Below are positions 13,101 through 28,100 of a DNA stretch of 64,000 nt, piece by piece (the stretch's first letter is position 1; every line of letters begins with the position of its first letter). A program made the position numbers and the translations under genes. A model generated the notes under the pieces. The model saw nothing but the letters and a program-made list of their open reading frames with translations. It was not told the origin of the DNA and ran no database searches. The DNA is taken from positions 1,786,545 to 1,850,544 of the forward strand of contig CM031861.1 of NCBI GenBank assembly GCA_018697195.1. Reading direction: 5' to 3'. The stretch comes from Certhia americana. Lineage: Eukaryota > Chordata > Aves > Passeriformes > Certhiidae.

Positions 13101-16100
13101 CAGGGCAGCTGGAAAGGGCTGTGCCAAGCAGCCCTGGCTGCAGCACATTTCAGAGGATAACAAGAACTCTTTACCCCATTCCACTGCTCCTAACTGGTGC
13201 CTTGGAATGTGACTGCCAGCGTGCTTTTATCTTATATTTATCTTCTGCCTTTTGGGATGCCAAGTGGTTTCCAAAAGAGCTTGTATCCCAATCATAGCTG
13301 CCTTTCATTGTTGTGGTGATAAGGGGTGTAAGATATCCAGCTTCCCTTTCCTGCTCAGAAATTCCAGCTTATTCCACAGCGTAATTCCCTGAAGAAAGCA
13401 CAGAAACTGGGAAGGAAATGGCAAATATCGATTTGGTTTATTTGCAAATAAAACATTTACTTGAGATTGGGAAAACAGAAAAAAAAAAAAAAAATCCTGG
13501 GTTTTGTTTGTAGGCTTTCTTTTATATGTCCAGATGTATAGGGAAAAAATCTTATCAGTACAAGGAACTCAACAAATGAAGAGTTAAAATTCGTGATAGA
13601 CTGAGTAAGGCAGCAAGACAAAATGGCTCCATGTAACGAGAGGGTGAGCAAGACTGACTGGAAAATGAACTGAAACAGGAGCTCAGAGCAGAGGCTGAGT
13701 GGAAAAGGAGGCCAAGGGTTTTTTAAACAACTGAAGGAACACTGGGCATAGAAGAATTATGCTGGTGCTGTGCTGCTTTGTGTGAAATCCCTGCAAATCA
13801 CTCAGTAATGAAGAATATATTGAATGTTTCCCAACATCATTTTATTCTGTGTGCATTGCTGTTTGTATTCTTCTTTCTTAAAGTTCTCCCCTGCCTTTCT
13901 CATATGTATTTTTGAACCACAGTGCAAATATTGACCCTTCCGCCTACTGCGAAATGAACAGGAATCTAGTCACTACCCGTGAGTCTTTGATGAATAGAAA
14001 CTAAGCCAAAGACCTTTTAGTTATTAAAAAAGAAAATAAAAAAAAATATTATATAACTGGAGATCTCTCTGTGACAGCCCTTTAATTCACTGGGGTTACA
14101 AGATGACAGACGGATGAGCTGTGGGACTTGCCCCGGATGCCCTCACTTGCTTCCTCCAGTGAATTGGGCAAGAGTCAAGTTAGCACATGGATTAGGGAGC
14201 TGGGAAACAGTCCCCAGCTCCCCAGAGAAGCCAGGCAATGGGCAGGAGGTGCCTTTGCTCCAGGTTTCCCTGTGCTGCCTGCTCACCTTGCCGGAGAGCA
14301 TCGCTGCACAGGAGCGGCCGAAAGCTGAACCTCACGGGCAGCCTGCTGAGCTGTGCAAAGGTTACTCAACAATAAATGCAATAAATCCCAAAATAAATAC
14401 ATCTGTTTTGCCACTGAGGTCAGGCAGGCTCAGAGATGTTAAGGTCAGCCCGTGTTAGTCCAGTTTGATAAACAGCTGCGTGCTGTGTACACGCTGTGAG
14501 CCCGGAGCTCTGCTCAGCTCCTTGGGATGGAGCCAACCTGCACCCTCAGAGGCAAGGGAAGAGCTGCTCCAGGTAAAAGAACTCCCCTGAGCTTTAATCG
14601 ATGGCCAACACGAGCAAAACTGGCATTTCTGTTATGCCAGGGGTAGATGTAACCCTGTTTGCCCCCATCAATTCTCCTGGTAGCTGACTATTTAGTTAAG
14701 CTTTTCTCTCCTGTGCAGGAAGCACAGCACAGAGATCTCCAAGCCCTGCTCTCTGAATACCATGACTTTTATTAAAGAATGATGACTTCATTGACATCTT
14801 GGTTTGGCCAATATTTGAGCTGTACACAAAAAGATCGTGCTTTTCACCGGCAGTGTCTGAAGTAACCCTTCCTATTCTTTTGCTTCTGTAGGTTTATGAA
14901 ATATTGAAAAGAACGACGTGTACCAAAGCAAAATATAGCATGGGTAAGGAACTTTATTTAGCTTTGAGATCAATATCTTTTTCAGGTATTGAAAATAATT
15001 GCATGTTGTAAATGGCTGTGGAGTTTAGGTTTTCCCCCTGCTCTCTAATTTGATATATGTGGATGTAATTATTTTATTTAGAAATTTGATACAATTTATG
15101 CAGCTGTTTGACATTTTTTTCAAATGTGAATTTATAGATTGAACTCTAAATTAAATGGCAAGTGCGCACATAGCCCCTGCAGATGTGAATTAGGATGGAT
15201 GGTGACACAAACCAGCAGATGAGATGTTCTCTATGTTCTCCACTCCCTGAAATGGATGAGGGTATTTCCGTGAAATCCAGTAACTTCAGTGAAAGTCTGT
15301 GGCTTGGCCCACCTCGTTCAAGCAGGAACCCCACATGTATAGTGGGATTGTTTTCTAGGGACTTGAGTGGAATGGTCTTGACTGAGTGGCACTGAGATGA
15401 ACACCCTGGAACAGCCAGGGCTAAGACTTGCACTGGAACTGGGAACCTCAGCCCTCAGAGTGGGTGCTGCAAGTCAGGGGATGCAAAGTTTGTACTACCA
15501 TGACCAAGAGTTTTAGGATTTCAGCCCTAGGGTTTGTGCTGTAAGAATTAAACTCATAATAAAGATGAATTGCAGATCAGGCCATCTTAATGATTTGTTG
15601 GCAGCTGATCCCACTCAGCTGCTATATAACTTATTTTATACGTGATGCACAGACATACATTTGACTGCAGGACCAAAGTTAACAAATAGTTAATGGTAAA
15701 TCCAAAAAATAAGGTGGAAGGGTGAATTCCCAAACAAAGTGAGAAAAGTGCATGAACATGGAAGAAAACGTTTGGTAACTGTTGAAATCTGTTACGGCGT
15801 TTATTTGCCTACAAGCAGTTAAATAAAACAATAGGAACTTGAATTACAGGTAGTTCTGTTCAATATTGACCCATCAGCTGCTTAGAAAGACATCAAATAA
15901 TAGAAGAACAATTACGCCACAAATTATTTCCATGCTTTGACTTTTGTGTTGAAGTAACAACATACAATGCACAATTGTTGACTCCTTATATACACTAAAA
16001 TTTGGTGTCCAGCCAGTATTAACAGAAGTGCTGTTCTTTGTAGCATGGGAAATCCAAATTATTCTGTGACTTTCAAGACCCTTTTTGAGTCTGGTGCTGG

Positions 16101-19100
16101 ATCATTTTCACTGGAAGTTGCATCTTTGGACTCTAGAAAGGGGAAGGTCACACAGCTCAGTTTGACTTCTTGCCTTGGAGTTGGTTTCTCGGTTGATTTT
16201 TTTTTTTTAATATTTTTTTCCTTGTCCAGAAAATGGGAAACAGTAGGGTTTAGTTAAATAGGGAAGACACTAATGGATGGTAGAGTGTTAGGATTCCTGG
16301 ATCGTTCTTCTATGTGAGACTGGCACAGCCACACAATATTGCTAATAAAAATGCCACCAGGCCAGCCCAGCATATCTCAATCAGCTCCTTTGTGTTCCAG
16401 TGCTGGAATGCCGGGTTACAACCCAGCAGAGGTGGCAAACAGATTTAAACAAACACAGATAATGCTGTGGCACTGCTGCCCAGCAGGAAAAAAGCAGCTG
16501 CCCAGGGGAACACTGCAGCCTTTGTTATTTATTAGGAAAATTTTGCAAAAATGTGAATCTGGCTTCACTGTTAAATCCAGATCTGTAGTAGAAGGGGACT
16601 ATGTAGCTCTTCTCACAGCCCTAGAAAAATAATTTATCTGCTCACCGGTTGTTTCTGCCAGGAGTGTGGAAACATTTGCAGACAATTCATAGACCTGTAT
16701 AATCTTAAATAGGGCTGTGAAAATTAATGATATCGCAAGATACCGAGCACTCCTGGAGCTGCTCCTCCAGCAGGTGATTAGTATCTCGAAAATGTTAATG
16801 AACTTGAACAATCCTCATTTCAAGAGCAATCAAAAATGACTCTACAGCAAGCTGGTTCCTGGTTCATAGTCACTGTTCCTTCAAGCCCAGTCCCACACTC
16901 TTTTCCTAGTCATGAACTGACAGGCAGCATGGAGCACACTGGAGCACCTCATTTTTCTTTTATTTTTTTGACTATTTTCAAATCCTCCCCAGTGCCAGTG
17001 GCCAGATTTATATCTATTATTTTTTTTCAGTTGGTATTAATCACCGTTGTCCTGCACAAAGACAAGTGCTTGACTTAGCTCTGACTCAGCCCCCAAAACT
17101 GGTTCATTCCATCCCCAAACATATGTTCATGGGCAACACGATGCCTCCAGACGTGGTGAACAGAATTGGAAGTAGCTCTCTTAAAGCCAGCAGCTGCAGG
17201 AGGAAAGAATATTAGGGAATTAATGAGCTACAGCCCTCCAAAGGCCCATACCTTTGAGAATGGTGCAGTGCTGCTCCAAACTTCCCCCCCCAGCTCCTCC
17301 CTCAGGCCCCAGTGAAGGAGCAACACCACCCCTGGGAAAGGCAGGACTCCTCCCAGTCCCTTGTGCCACAGACATTTAATAAATGAAGCACCAATTGCTT
17401 TTAGCCTCATGCATGTCACTAATAAACGGCTGTGTAAACAGGGAAAGGAGAGGGAAGAAAGAAGGAAACTGCCCTTTTAAATAAAAGACGAAAATGTGGT
17501 AAATATGGTAAGTATTACGCCAAGGTCTTCGCAAAGGCTTTCCCTACAATTTCTCTGATCAATCTGAAACCTGAATTCAAAACTTTGCGTGGGTGATGCG
17601 TGTGGATGTGGGCTCCCCTGTGCCATCAATTCCAGCCATATTCTTCTTGTGATCCAGCCTTCTGCTACACTTTCAAATCTTCAGGCTTGCCCTTAAATCA
17701 AACTGACTTTTCAGAAAATGTAATTTATTTTAATGACTAATTTCAAGTCATTGGCTTCTAATTCTTGATTCTCAAATATATATGACTTCCTCTTGCTCTC
17801 TGCAGTTTTCCATTTCATAAAATGAGTCATGTATAATAACCTATATGATTAAAAATGAAACTACATGGAAAGGAATGAGATGGCAGCAAAATCATTATCT
17901 GATCAAATGGCTGTTATTTTGAGGGAAATCTCCAGGAAGGATGATGAAGTGAGGCTGTCTAACCTTGAAATTATAAATAACTATTATGTCTTTATTTTTC
18001 AAGGGATCACCAGCCTGCTTGCCAATGGAGTTTACAGTGCAGCATATCCTCTGCATGACGTAAGTGATCTCTCAGTATATTTTTTACATCTGCTGTCTGT
18101 CACCAAGAAATCCCTCATGTGTGATGTGTCGGTGGCATCATCCCAAGCAAGACTGACTTTCTTCCCACTTGTGTCACAGCTGCAGTAACTTCTGCAGGTT
18201 GTTTCCATCCCTCTGCTCACTTTTAAGGAATTCCCCACCTTGGTTCTACGTTGGATGAGCATAAATTTGAATATAACATTTGAAGAGTTGTTACAGTGTT
18301 TTAGCAAATGAAATTCTTCTGTTATTTCCTGACCTTCTGCCCCCCCAAGATCCCTGGCACCAGCACCAGGAAACACATTTGTTTCCAGGGCACTAAGTAG
18401 CTGGTTCCCTTGGCCACATCTCCCTGCAGAGGTGTCAGTAGCTGTGTGTCCATGCAACCAGGAAAAAATATAGGCAAGGATTATGCTATTACTATTCTAA
18501 AAATAAAAAACTATCTAAAAATTCTAAGTGTTATTTCTATATGTTGTTAATAAAACTTAACGAAAGTATAAAAAAAGTAAAAAAGTATTCTAAAAATTTT
18601 ATTCTAATGTTTCTTCTTCTTCTTTTAGTTTTATTAATAAATTTTCTTTATACCTTTCAAAGTTTAAGCCTTCTTTACACTTAGTTAAAAAAATTCAGAT
18701 TAACAAATCAAAACCACTACACAAATTAATGTTTCCACCCAGTTTCAAGCTAAACCAGCCACAATGTCACATATTCCATGGGGCTGGATGTGACTGCAGA
18801 CCTTCCTCCTGGTGAAATCTGCTTCTGAGCAGCTCAGTGAGATGTCAAGAGTGTGTTCAGCTGTGGTCCTCATCGAGAGGGTCAGTGAGAGCTCAGGAAT
18901 TCTGGTGGCACTCAGCCAAGCCAGGGACCCCCATCCTGTCAGAGGTGCACACAGCTGGGTGCTGGTGTCCTTCTGATTTTGAGGTTCAGGGTGGAACTAG
19001 AAGTGCCAAACACATGCTCTTAGCCTGCAAAAGAAAAGCTTGGCAGATGTCAGAGGGACTGGCAGTCACACTGCTCACTCCTGAGCTGACTGTGAGTGTC

Positions 19101-22100
19101 CCAGGGCTGTCGAGCCCAGTGCTGGATTTCTGGCCTGGGATTTGAGGGTGAAGTGTCTCTTCCTGGTTTTCTGCTCCCCACACTCATACTGTTTTTACAT
19201 GAGACTGTGAGAGCTTTATCTTGGAGCACCCAAGAGCAGGGCAGCCTCTTTGTCTGCCTGATGTTTGTCATACATGTCAGGGCTCCCAAACTACAGCAGT
19301 GCCGCGTAGGAATCGAGAAAGATTAAATAAACTTCTCTTCCTGTTCTTGCCTCACATCTTCAGAGAGCTTCTGATAGTCTTGTATAGAAGTTATTTATTG
19401 TCTTAGTTTACTCAAAAAATAGCTCCAAATTAAAACCTCAAATCTAATCAGCCCTGAGTGTTTGGAGAGTCTGGAGAAGGAGCAGCTCTCTCAGCTGGTT
19501 TCTTCTCTTTCCAGCGGACTGAGCTGAACCCCAAATGCCATGGCAATACCGCATCCTTTCCCTTGACATTTTTAGGCCACCTTTATCACTTATTCATTCC
19601 TTTTCCCCCCGTGACAGACACTATTGCTCTTTCCTAATGTGCCCGACGACAGAAGACAAAGTGTGCCGTGACAAATGGGCTCCTAAAATACAGCATTATT
19701 TTACAGATTGCTTTTTCTGGTTTTGATGCATTAAGTGAGTGGGAGACGTGGGTATGCAGGATGCAGAGCAGTTCTTGGCACAGCCTGCTGGATGACGCAG
19801 ATTTTCTCTCTCTTTAAAGGGTGACTATGAAGGTGAAAATGTGGAGCCCAACGACAGAAAAGTAAGTTGATGCACAGGGGGATTTAACATATACACAAGA
19901 ATCCCAGCCTGAAGAGTCACCTGTTGGAATCTGGATGTTTTTGCCAAGATCCCGCAGAAAAATCTGCAAAAAAGACACTAAATGCCAAGCAGTTTAAGGA
20001 AAAAAGTGTTTTCCAGCATTTAAATTTGCCCAATTGTGGAATGTAGCGTGGAGACGTATAAAGTACCCAGATCAGTAATGATACATTTCATGCCACATTG
20101 GTAAGAATATTGACATATAACTCCTCCTATAAGTTCTGATGTTGTCATTTCAGGCTAGCTCTGATGAGAGTATGCTCAGTCATATTCTGGTATCTGTATT
20201 GGTCGTAAATCCTGCTTCATTCTCTGGCATGAGGATCAGAATTGGAGGAGTGGAAAGCAGAGGCAGTTGAAAACATAAGCATAAAAGTGATTGGGAAAGA
20301 TAAATATTGAATATTTATCAGGAGTAAGAGGTCCTCAACAAGGTTTTAATGTATGTTCTGCAGCCAAAAGCTGCCCTGTGGATGTGCACTGAGGCATTGC
20401 ATCACTTTTTGCTGAAGTTAATGCTTTAAATTGTGGGCTTATTGTCTTTATAGTGAAAGACATTTGTTCACTGTGGTAAAACAAGTAGGAATTATCCTAA
20501 GTACTTTTTTCCTAAGGAAGTAGGAAGTAGTACTTTATAGTAAGGAAGTATGAGCGAAAAACCAAATTTTTCCACCCTTTGTGGAAATGCTGATTTCTTA
20601 AATTCAAAGCTCAGTGACTGCATCCTCCCCATCACACTTTCCCAAAGAAGTGTGCATCAGACAAAAACTGGAGAGGAGAGGTGACAACCAGTTCTCGCTG
20701 GAGAAGCTACTAAATTTGGGTGTTGTGTATGCTGGGTTTTCAGACCTGAAACTTTGCCTTCCCTGTTTGTTCCATGATTTTTTCCAAAGCAATGCTCTGT
20801 ACATTCAGGTCATAGGAAAAGCAGATTTAAGGACCTTCAGGCTGTGTATATATAAAAATAGGTTCCCAATATAGTGTGCGGATCCTTCAGGTGCAAATGG
20901 CTCATCAAAAGCCAGTGAATGTTATTTCCCTCCCTCTATTGATTTGTGTTAAAAATACCACACATCTGTCTTTTCATTATTAAGAACACATCGCTCAACT
21001 AAAAATAGGATGAAAGTCCATGTTTTCTGAAAGTGTCCAAATTATCTTCTTCATTGCTAACATCTCAAACCTCACAAATTCACTAATTTCACAAGTTCAT
21101 TGTGTGTTTGGAAGTGTTTACCTTGGCTTTCGACTTTCAGTCCTGTCAAATAATCTTTTGGTGTGTTTTGGCATGTCTCTTCTGGTTTCTTGAAGCTTTC
21201 TTTAATCTTATCCAGCACTAGGCCAGGCCTGTGCCTTTTTTAACAAGAAAATTAAAGATTTGAGGCCCAGAAATGAAGTAAATATTTAGGTCTAGTGTGC
21301 TGATCTCCTCTAATCATGTCTTTGAAGCTGTGCTTTGAATATCAGGCTGTTAAATGTCAGGATAAATGAGATAATTCATTTGTACTTCAGGCACAAATCT
21401 GGTTTCGAGTTGCACAAAACTAAAACATGGCAGTGATGCAAAATCTCCTCAGCTTAGTGTTTTCCTGATATGCCTGACCAGCTTAGATCACAGAAAAAGA
21501 ACCTGATTTCCAGCATAAACTTAGTTTTAAAGATTAAATTTTTATATATATATATATATAAAAGGAAGGGGCTTAGCTAGTGCTGCACGTGTATGTTGAG
21601 GTGTCCCAAACCATTCTTTCTCAGAACAGACAGTTGCCTTAAACCTTTGGAAAATGTGGTTGAAAGAAACCTAAAGGAGAATAAAAATAAAATTTACAAG
21701 AACATTTCTGTTTAATAAAGGCCTGCTTTTAAGTTTCAGTTCATGCCCTTACTGATGTAAGGAAATTATTAATGATGAATGATTTTGGGTTGCAGAGGAG
21801 GAAACCCACATCCCACTTACATTTTTGACGTCATATTTCTGTAAAAGCTGAAAAGTTGCTTTGTTTTTTTGGGTTTTTTTTTTTTTTTTTTTTTAATGAG
21901 TCAAGCCATTTGTATAAGCAGTTCAGCTTGGAAATTCTCTGTTAATGGTTTGGCAGGAGAATTACAAAATTGCTATAGGAACATTGTTTGCTCTGGGACT
22001 TCTCTGTGATCAAGTGTGAGCAGGAGGAACAGGCAGGAGCAGTAGCCAGGCTCTGGTCTGCCCCTTTTTCTTGCTGCATTTCACTGGAGACATGTAGGAG

Positions 22101-25100
22101 TTTGATATCTGTCAAGTTTCCCATGATAAAATAGCCTGGAGTTTAGGGAGTAACATCCTGTTTGGTCTAGGAACAAGATTAATCCTGTTGCCCTCCCTGT
22201 ACTGATACTGGTTTCAGTCTTTGTTCCCCATTGAGTTTAATTCCTTGTCCATTCTGTTGGCTGAATTGAATGAGGGAAAGAAGTCAGGTTTGAGAAGCAC
22301 TATTTATATATTTTACAAAATAAAGGATAAGTTGAAGGTCTCAGAGGAACCTATTTTTGTGAGGCATTCAGTTTTGCAAATCAGTAACGGGGATCATTGT
22401 TTCCCTTGGCCCACATCCTGACAACAAGGAAGAGTGGAAATCATTGGCTTCTTGTGGTTTAAAGCTGAAAAAAAAAAAAAAACTTTAAATGCGGAATGCG
22501 GCCTTTGAGGCACCTCAGCCCAGCACCTCTTGCTGGATGCTGAATTACAGCAAAATGGCCTGAGGTTGTGTCAGAGGAGGTTGAGGTTGGATGTCAGGAA
22601 AAGGGTGGCTGGACCTATGGATCACAAAAGCAGCACTGCTGTCCCTGTCCCTGCTGTGGGTATCCACTAGCCCAGCTGCTGAAGGGCCTGTAGACATGCT
22701 GGAATTCACCACTCCATTGGAGCACGCCAAACCATCACATTGACTTTTAACATTTGATATTTGATGCAGGCTGCGTGTGTTGGCATGACTTGGGCTGAAA
22801 CCCCAGCCTGGTGAGACGAGGCCTGCGGGTCCCCCAGCGGCCAAAGGAGAAGCCACTGGTGCTTTAGCTCTCCCCTTTCTCCTGCCTTTCTGTTTTCCAG
22901 CTCCTGTGTGAGGAGTGGGCGAGCTATGGAGTGTTTTACAAATACCAGCCCATCGACCTGGTGAGGTGAGAGTACAGCCTGTGGCGGGGAGCTTCCATGG
23001 GGCAGAGATGGAGCTCTGAAGGGATGCTCATCCCTGTGCCCCTGGGGGGATGCTGCCCTCAGTGCCCCCCCACACTGGGGGTTCCAAAGGATGGGAAATT
23101 CACTGGGAGAAAAGGAGTTTTCTGTGAGTTTAGAACGTGCTGATATATCCCACATAGAGTGAAAGCTTGAGGGGGTTATATTTTTAATTAATTTTGTTTG
23201 CTCATGATAGGACCTAAGACCCTCTGAAGAAAATAAGATGCCTTTTTTAGAGGATTCTCTCACAGAAGGTCCAAAGATACCAATTTGCACAGCAGAAACA
23301 CAGTGGGGGAAAAAAATGACCAGTGGGACAAACTTGTTTTATACAGGGTGCCTGTATATCTGGATGGACTCCAAGCATCATGAGAAAGAGAGTCCTCTGA
23401 GAAGAAAAAAATTCCCACAGGTCATCAGATCTTACTTTCTCCATGCCTAATCCAGATGTGATTCATAATTTTAGCCACATTATATTTTAAGAAAGAGGAA
23501 ACATTTCTCTGTCTCTCTCATTTCTTTCTCTTTTTTCTAAATGCATTTCAGAAAATATTTTGGAGAGAAGATTGGGCTATATTTTGCCTGGCTGGGAGTT
23601 TATACACAAATGCTCATTCCAGCTTCAATTGTAGGAATTATCGTTTTCCTGTATGGCTGTGCAACTGTGGATGAGAATATACCCAGGTAAGATGGATGAA
23701 GTTCTCTCTGTTGTTGGAGAGAACTTCAAGCTCAAAGCTGCCTCTCTTTAGAAATGTTTTATCAGTAATTTCTAGGCTGAGCACAGCTGAAATTGGGGTT
23801 TCTTGTTCCTGGGTCTTGTCCTGTGCCATCCACCTCCCAACACCCCATTCCCCGTTCCCATCTGTGCCAACTGACTGTTGCAGCAGGATGGGGTGCTCCT
23901 AAACCTCTCCATCCTCACGCTTCATCTTTTGGAAGCTGTGCTTAAAATTAATCCACCTCCACAGGCCTCCCCTGATCTCAGCTTCCAGTAAGCTACAGAG
24001 CTCTCCCAAGGGCACAGAACAGCCCATTTCTATCTCATTAGCATTCATTGTTAATATTACTTGGGGAGTTTGCATTGATGTCCTAAAAATAATTCTTGGC
24101 CGGTGCTCAGGTGGTTGGGGTTTTTTCCAAACTCAGATCATTATGTTAAAACAAACCAGCAAAATTCTGCTAATGAGGGGGTTTGGTGCTTCCCAGCACA
24201 GAGTGCTGAGAAGGGCATTGTATGACAGAGAGATGCATCAAGAATATGCATCCCCCAAATAAGCTACTGCAATCACATCAACAAAATCTGGATGTCCTCC
24301 TACTTTTAATCTTTCAGCAAGTTTTGTATTAAAACATTTTTAAAGCCCTCTGATTTTGCATTATTTGCCCTGCATGCATCATCAGCTGGAGATGCAAATG
24401 ACATGGTTCGTACAATAAGCACCAGCCCTGAATAACAAAGCAGATAATGGGTACCAAAAAATAGATTTAATTTTTTTTTTTTTGTTCATTAAGATTGCTT
24501 TGTAGTGCTTCCAACAGTTGGAGAAAGTCAAAGGGAGAGTCACTGTTGCTATTTCACAGATGGAGCACAGAGGAGATAAATTGGTTGAACTCCAGTCTCT
24601 TGATGTTCAGCACTTCCCTTGTACCTTATCTCTCATGGTAGTTTGTAATTCAAAGCAAGAGTGTTTTATTTTTTTTAATATATTTTATCCTGTAAGGTCG
24701 TAGTGTAGAAAGCATAGACCCTTATGGCTTTCTTAATGTTCCCTCTTATTCCCTGGAATGGAAATAGAGCTGGGGAAGGAAAGAGGGAGGGAGGGAGACA
24801 GCCTTACATGAGGATTTCAGCCCCTGCAGTGGTGTAGGATTGTATCCAATGATCCTACAGAAACAGCTGCTGTCCAGAGGAGAAAAGATCACTAGGGCAT
24901 GAAGCTGGAGCCGTCCTGACTGTCCTTTTGCCTTCTCTTGTGGCTTCGTTGCAGCATGGAGATGTGTGACCAGAGAAACAACATCACCATGTGTCCCTTG
25001 TGTGACAAAACGTGCAGTTACTGGAAGATGAGCTCTGCTTGTGCCACTGCCCGGGCGAGTCATCTGTTTGATAACCCTGCAACTGTCTTCTTCTCAGTCT

Positions 25101-28100
25101 TCATGGCTCTCTGGGGTAAGAAGATCTGTGCCTTGATGTTAAGCTTTTAATTATTGAAAATACAACAGGAAGAAACAGAGGAGATAAAGTAGTATATTTA
25201 TACACAGGCAGTTAATGATACAAAGAACTTCTCTTTTTTTTTTCTTCTTCCTTTTTTTTTCCTTTCCCATGAACTGTCACACCCAAATTTATATTCTGGA
25301 CTGGAGGCTAAAATTCAAAAAGTTGCTCAAGCTGAATAGCAAATGAAATTGTTAAGCATCTGTCATAAAACTGCTGCGTGGTATGTCAAAATTTCATTAA
25401 CGGGATTGCACAGCTTGCCAAAATAAAAAAAAAAAATCTTTGCAGAGCCAGCTTCCACTTTAGAACATTACAGAATAAATGTATTAATGTACTCTGGGGT
25501 TGAGGGGAGGGCTCTGGGGGGAAGTGTAATGGCCTTTAGCATCTTCAGGACAAACCAACATTGATTCCTGAGTGTGCTGCAACATGCAATTAGGTTTATC
25601 CACAGGCAGACATCATGCAAGGAGACGGGGATGAAGCAGCAGTGGTGGAGAGGGATTTTTTCCTGATCCTGATGCTGCCCTCATGCTTTGAGCCCTTTCT
25701 GGGTATGTCTCTAGCACTTGGGTCAAATTATGAGCCCTCTCATGAGATCTTTGTGAGGCTGTCTTCAGGAATGCTTATGGAGGGCTTCTCCCCTCCCTGC
25801 TAGGGGAGGGATAGGGAACCTCCTTGCTTCAGGAATGGGCTCTGGGGGAGAGGAATTTTGATGGCCACATATTCCCAGAAGCACTGAGAGCAGCACAAAC
25901 CTTCCTGTACACCTCGTTAGGAATTAGCAATGCCTGCTCTGGATTACATTTCATCCTAATAATACACCCTGAGTTTTTATCTCTTCCAGAACATAGGGAA
26001 CTGTTTGTACATTACCATTCATCTGAACTGATTTAAGTACAATTCAATATAATTTAATTCTAATTTTTTGCCAGGGTCTGTGTTTGGGATAACTTTGATT
26101 TAGGTGCAGCACTGAGAACTTATTATCAAGTACCGCAAGGAAAGTCAAGTGTCAGCTTTGGTCTCCCTCATTTACCATTATTATGAGCCCCACATGGACC
26201 TTGGCATGTTATCCTCTTGTCCAAGAAGTAAATGTTTGCCTCCCTTTCCACAGCAAGCAGCTATGGGTCTCTCCATCCATTTTTTAACACTCTTATGCAA
26301 AGTAAGGCAGATTGGCAGAAGCCAGGTTCTGGGCCCTGCTCAAAATCTGAGAGGGTTTTGAAATGGGATGTCAAACTCCTCAAGCTCTTTGGAGACAACA
26401 TAAAGTTTTATTGTGATACAATACCATATAAAACAAATGTTGTTTCAGAAAGGTCTTTTTCAACTGGAAAACTAGGAACTTTCTCCACATAGTTTTGAAT
26501 CTGTGTTGTTAAATTCATGTACAGTTGAAATAAGAAAGTGCAGGTGCTCATGGCAGAGCAGGGATACAACTCCCTGGCACTTTCCCCCAGGGCTCCCAAA
26601 ACAACCCAGCATTCCAGACACTGTCCTCCCCTTTTGCCCTGCTGAAAATCAGTGCCACAGGAGGATTTCCAGCAGCATCTCCTTCATTTTCCATATCCCT
26701 GGCTGTAAATGGAAGCTGCAGCCCCCACCCAGCGTGAGAACAGTGAGGAGAGGAGAGGAAACTCCAGGTCCTTGAGACAGGGACCCTCTCAAGACTCTGG
26801 CCACCCTGATTCACAGGAAGCCTGTGGCTTGTGAAGGGGCTCAGCTGTAGCTTTTCCACATGAGAGTTTCACTTGGAAGGCGAATGAATGTCATGGCCCC
26901 AGCCTGGCTCCAGTCAAGAGGGTGTCCTCTCCCCTCTGTTCAACTTTGTTACCCTCTCCCTGCCTCTGTTTTTTCTGGATACAAACGTTTCTGAGCACAT
27001 CTGTTAATGCTCACTGTGGGAAGCTCCCCTGGGAACACCATTTCTTGGTAGACTTGCCTCTTTCATAATCACTTATTTATTATACAACACTGGTGTATTC
27101 CCAGCATCTAAATATGTCCTCTGAGAACTCGCTTGGTCTCAGGGGCAGATAGACTGATATAGACTGGGATCATTCATGGGGACTCAAGAATTGCTTTACC
27201 AAGGTTTTTTGGGTTTTTTTTCTCTGAGCCTTCTCCATCAAAAAGAAAATGGCTGGGGTTTTGATGATTAAAACTCTTAAAGGCTTCCTCTTTCACGCCT
27301 GCCCACATGTAGCTTTCACAACAGTGTTTGGGTTTGAGTGTGATGATTGGAGCCAACCACATTATTGTGACCACTAGATGGATGTAATTATAATGATATA
27401 AAAATGCTTTATCTTGTTATCTTTGAGGGAATAACTCTGCCATCAGTACAAGTGAAATTGTTCCTATTTGGTACAGATAAGATTCAGGGTTTTTGGACTC
27501 ACAGATGAAATGATATGCAGTTGAAGATCAATAATACCATTAGTCACACATACAAATGTTTAAATAAATTTAGCTGCCTGGCTTTCTTAGACCCCTTAAA
27601 AATTGCAGGCATCTTCCTACATGAAGCTGTGGATGCAATTAATGTCTTTTTTTCAAGTCACCTGGGTAAAACATTTGGCTCCTGGCACATCAGTATTTCC
27701 CAGCCAGAGCTGACTGCTGAATAAAAGAAAACAGAAATGAAGTTATGTGGTGATCTGTGTTATATGTTAAACTGTTGTTTCAGCTGCCACCTTTATGGAG
27801 CACTGGAAGAGAAAACAGATGCGCCTCAACTACAGGTGGGACCTGACTGGGTTTGAAGAGGAGGAGGTTTGTCCCTTCAGTTCTGACTCTTTGCCTTCCA
27901 CCCTGCTATTGCTCTGACCTTACAGACTTTGCCTCATATTTCTGGGAGGGTTCCATCCTATAGAAGGAAGGAAAATCCCTATACATGAGCAATTTGAGGT
28001 TTTTGCCGCAAGGGCATGACTAGTCTGGTCCTGTTGCCATGGGGATGTAATTGTATAGCCACAAAATGTGATTTTTTTTTTTTAAAGTGTGTAGTGGGGT

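Noticed and set aside
12952..13212. 86-codon + strand open frame covering the 129-bp repeat copy 2
   Set aside because: Copy 1 has a stop in the same frame, and differences between the copies concentrate at first and second codon positions, the opposite of coding constraint.
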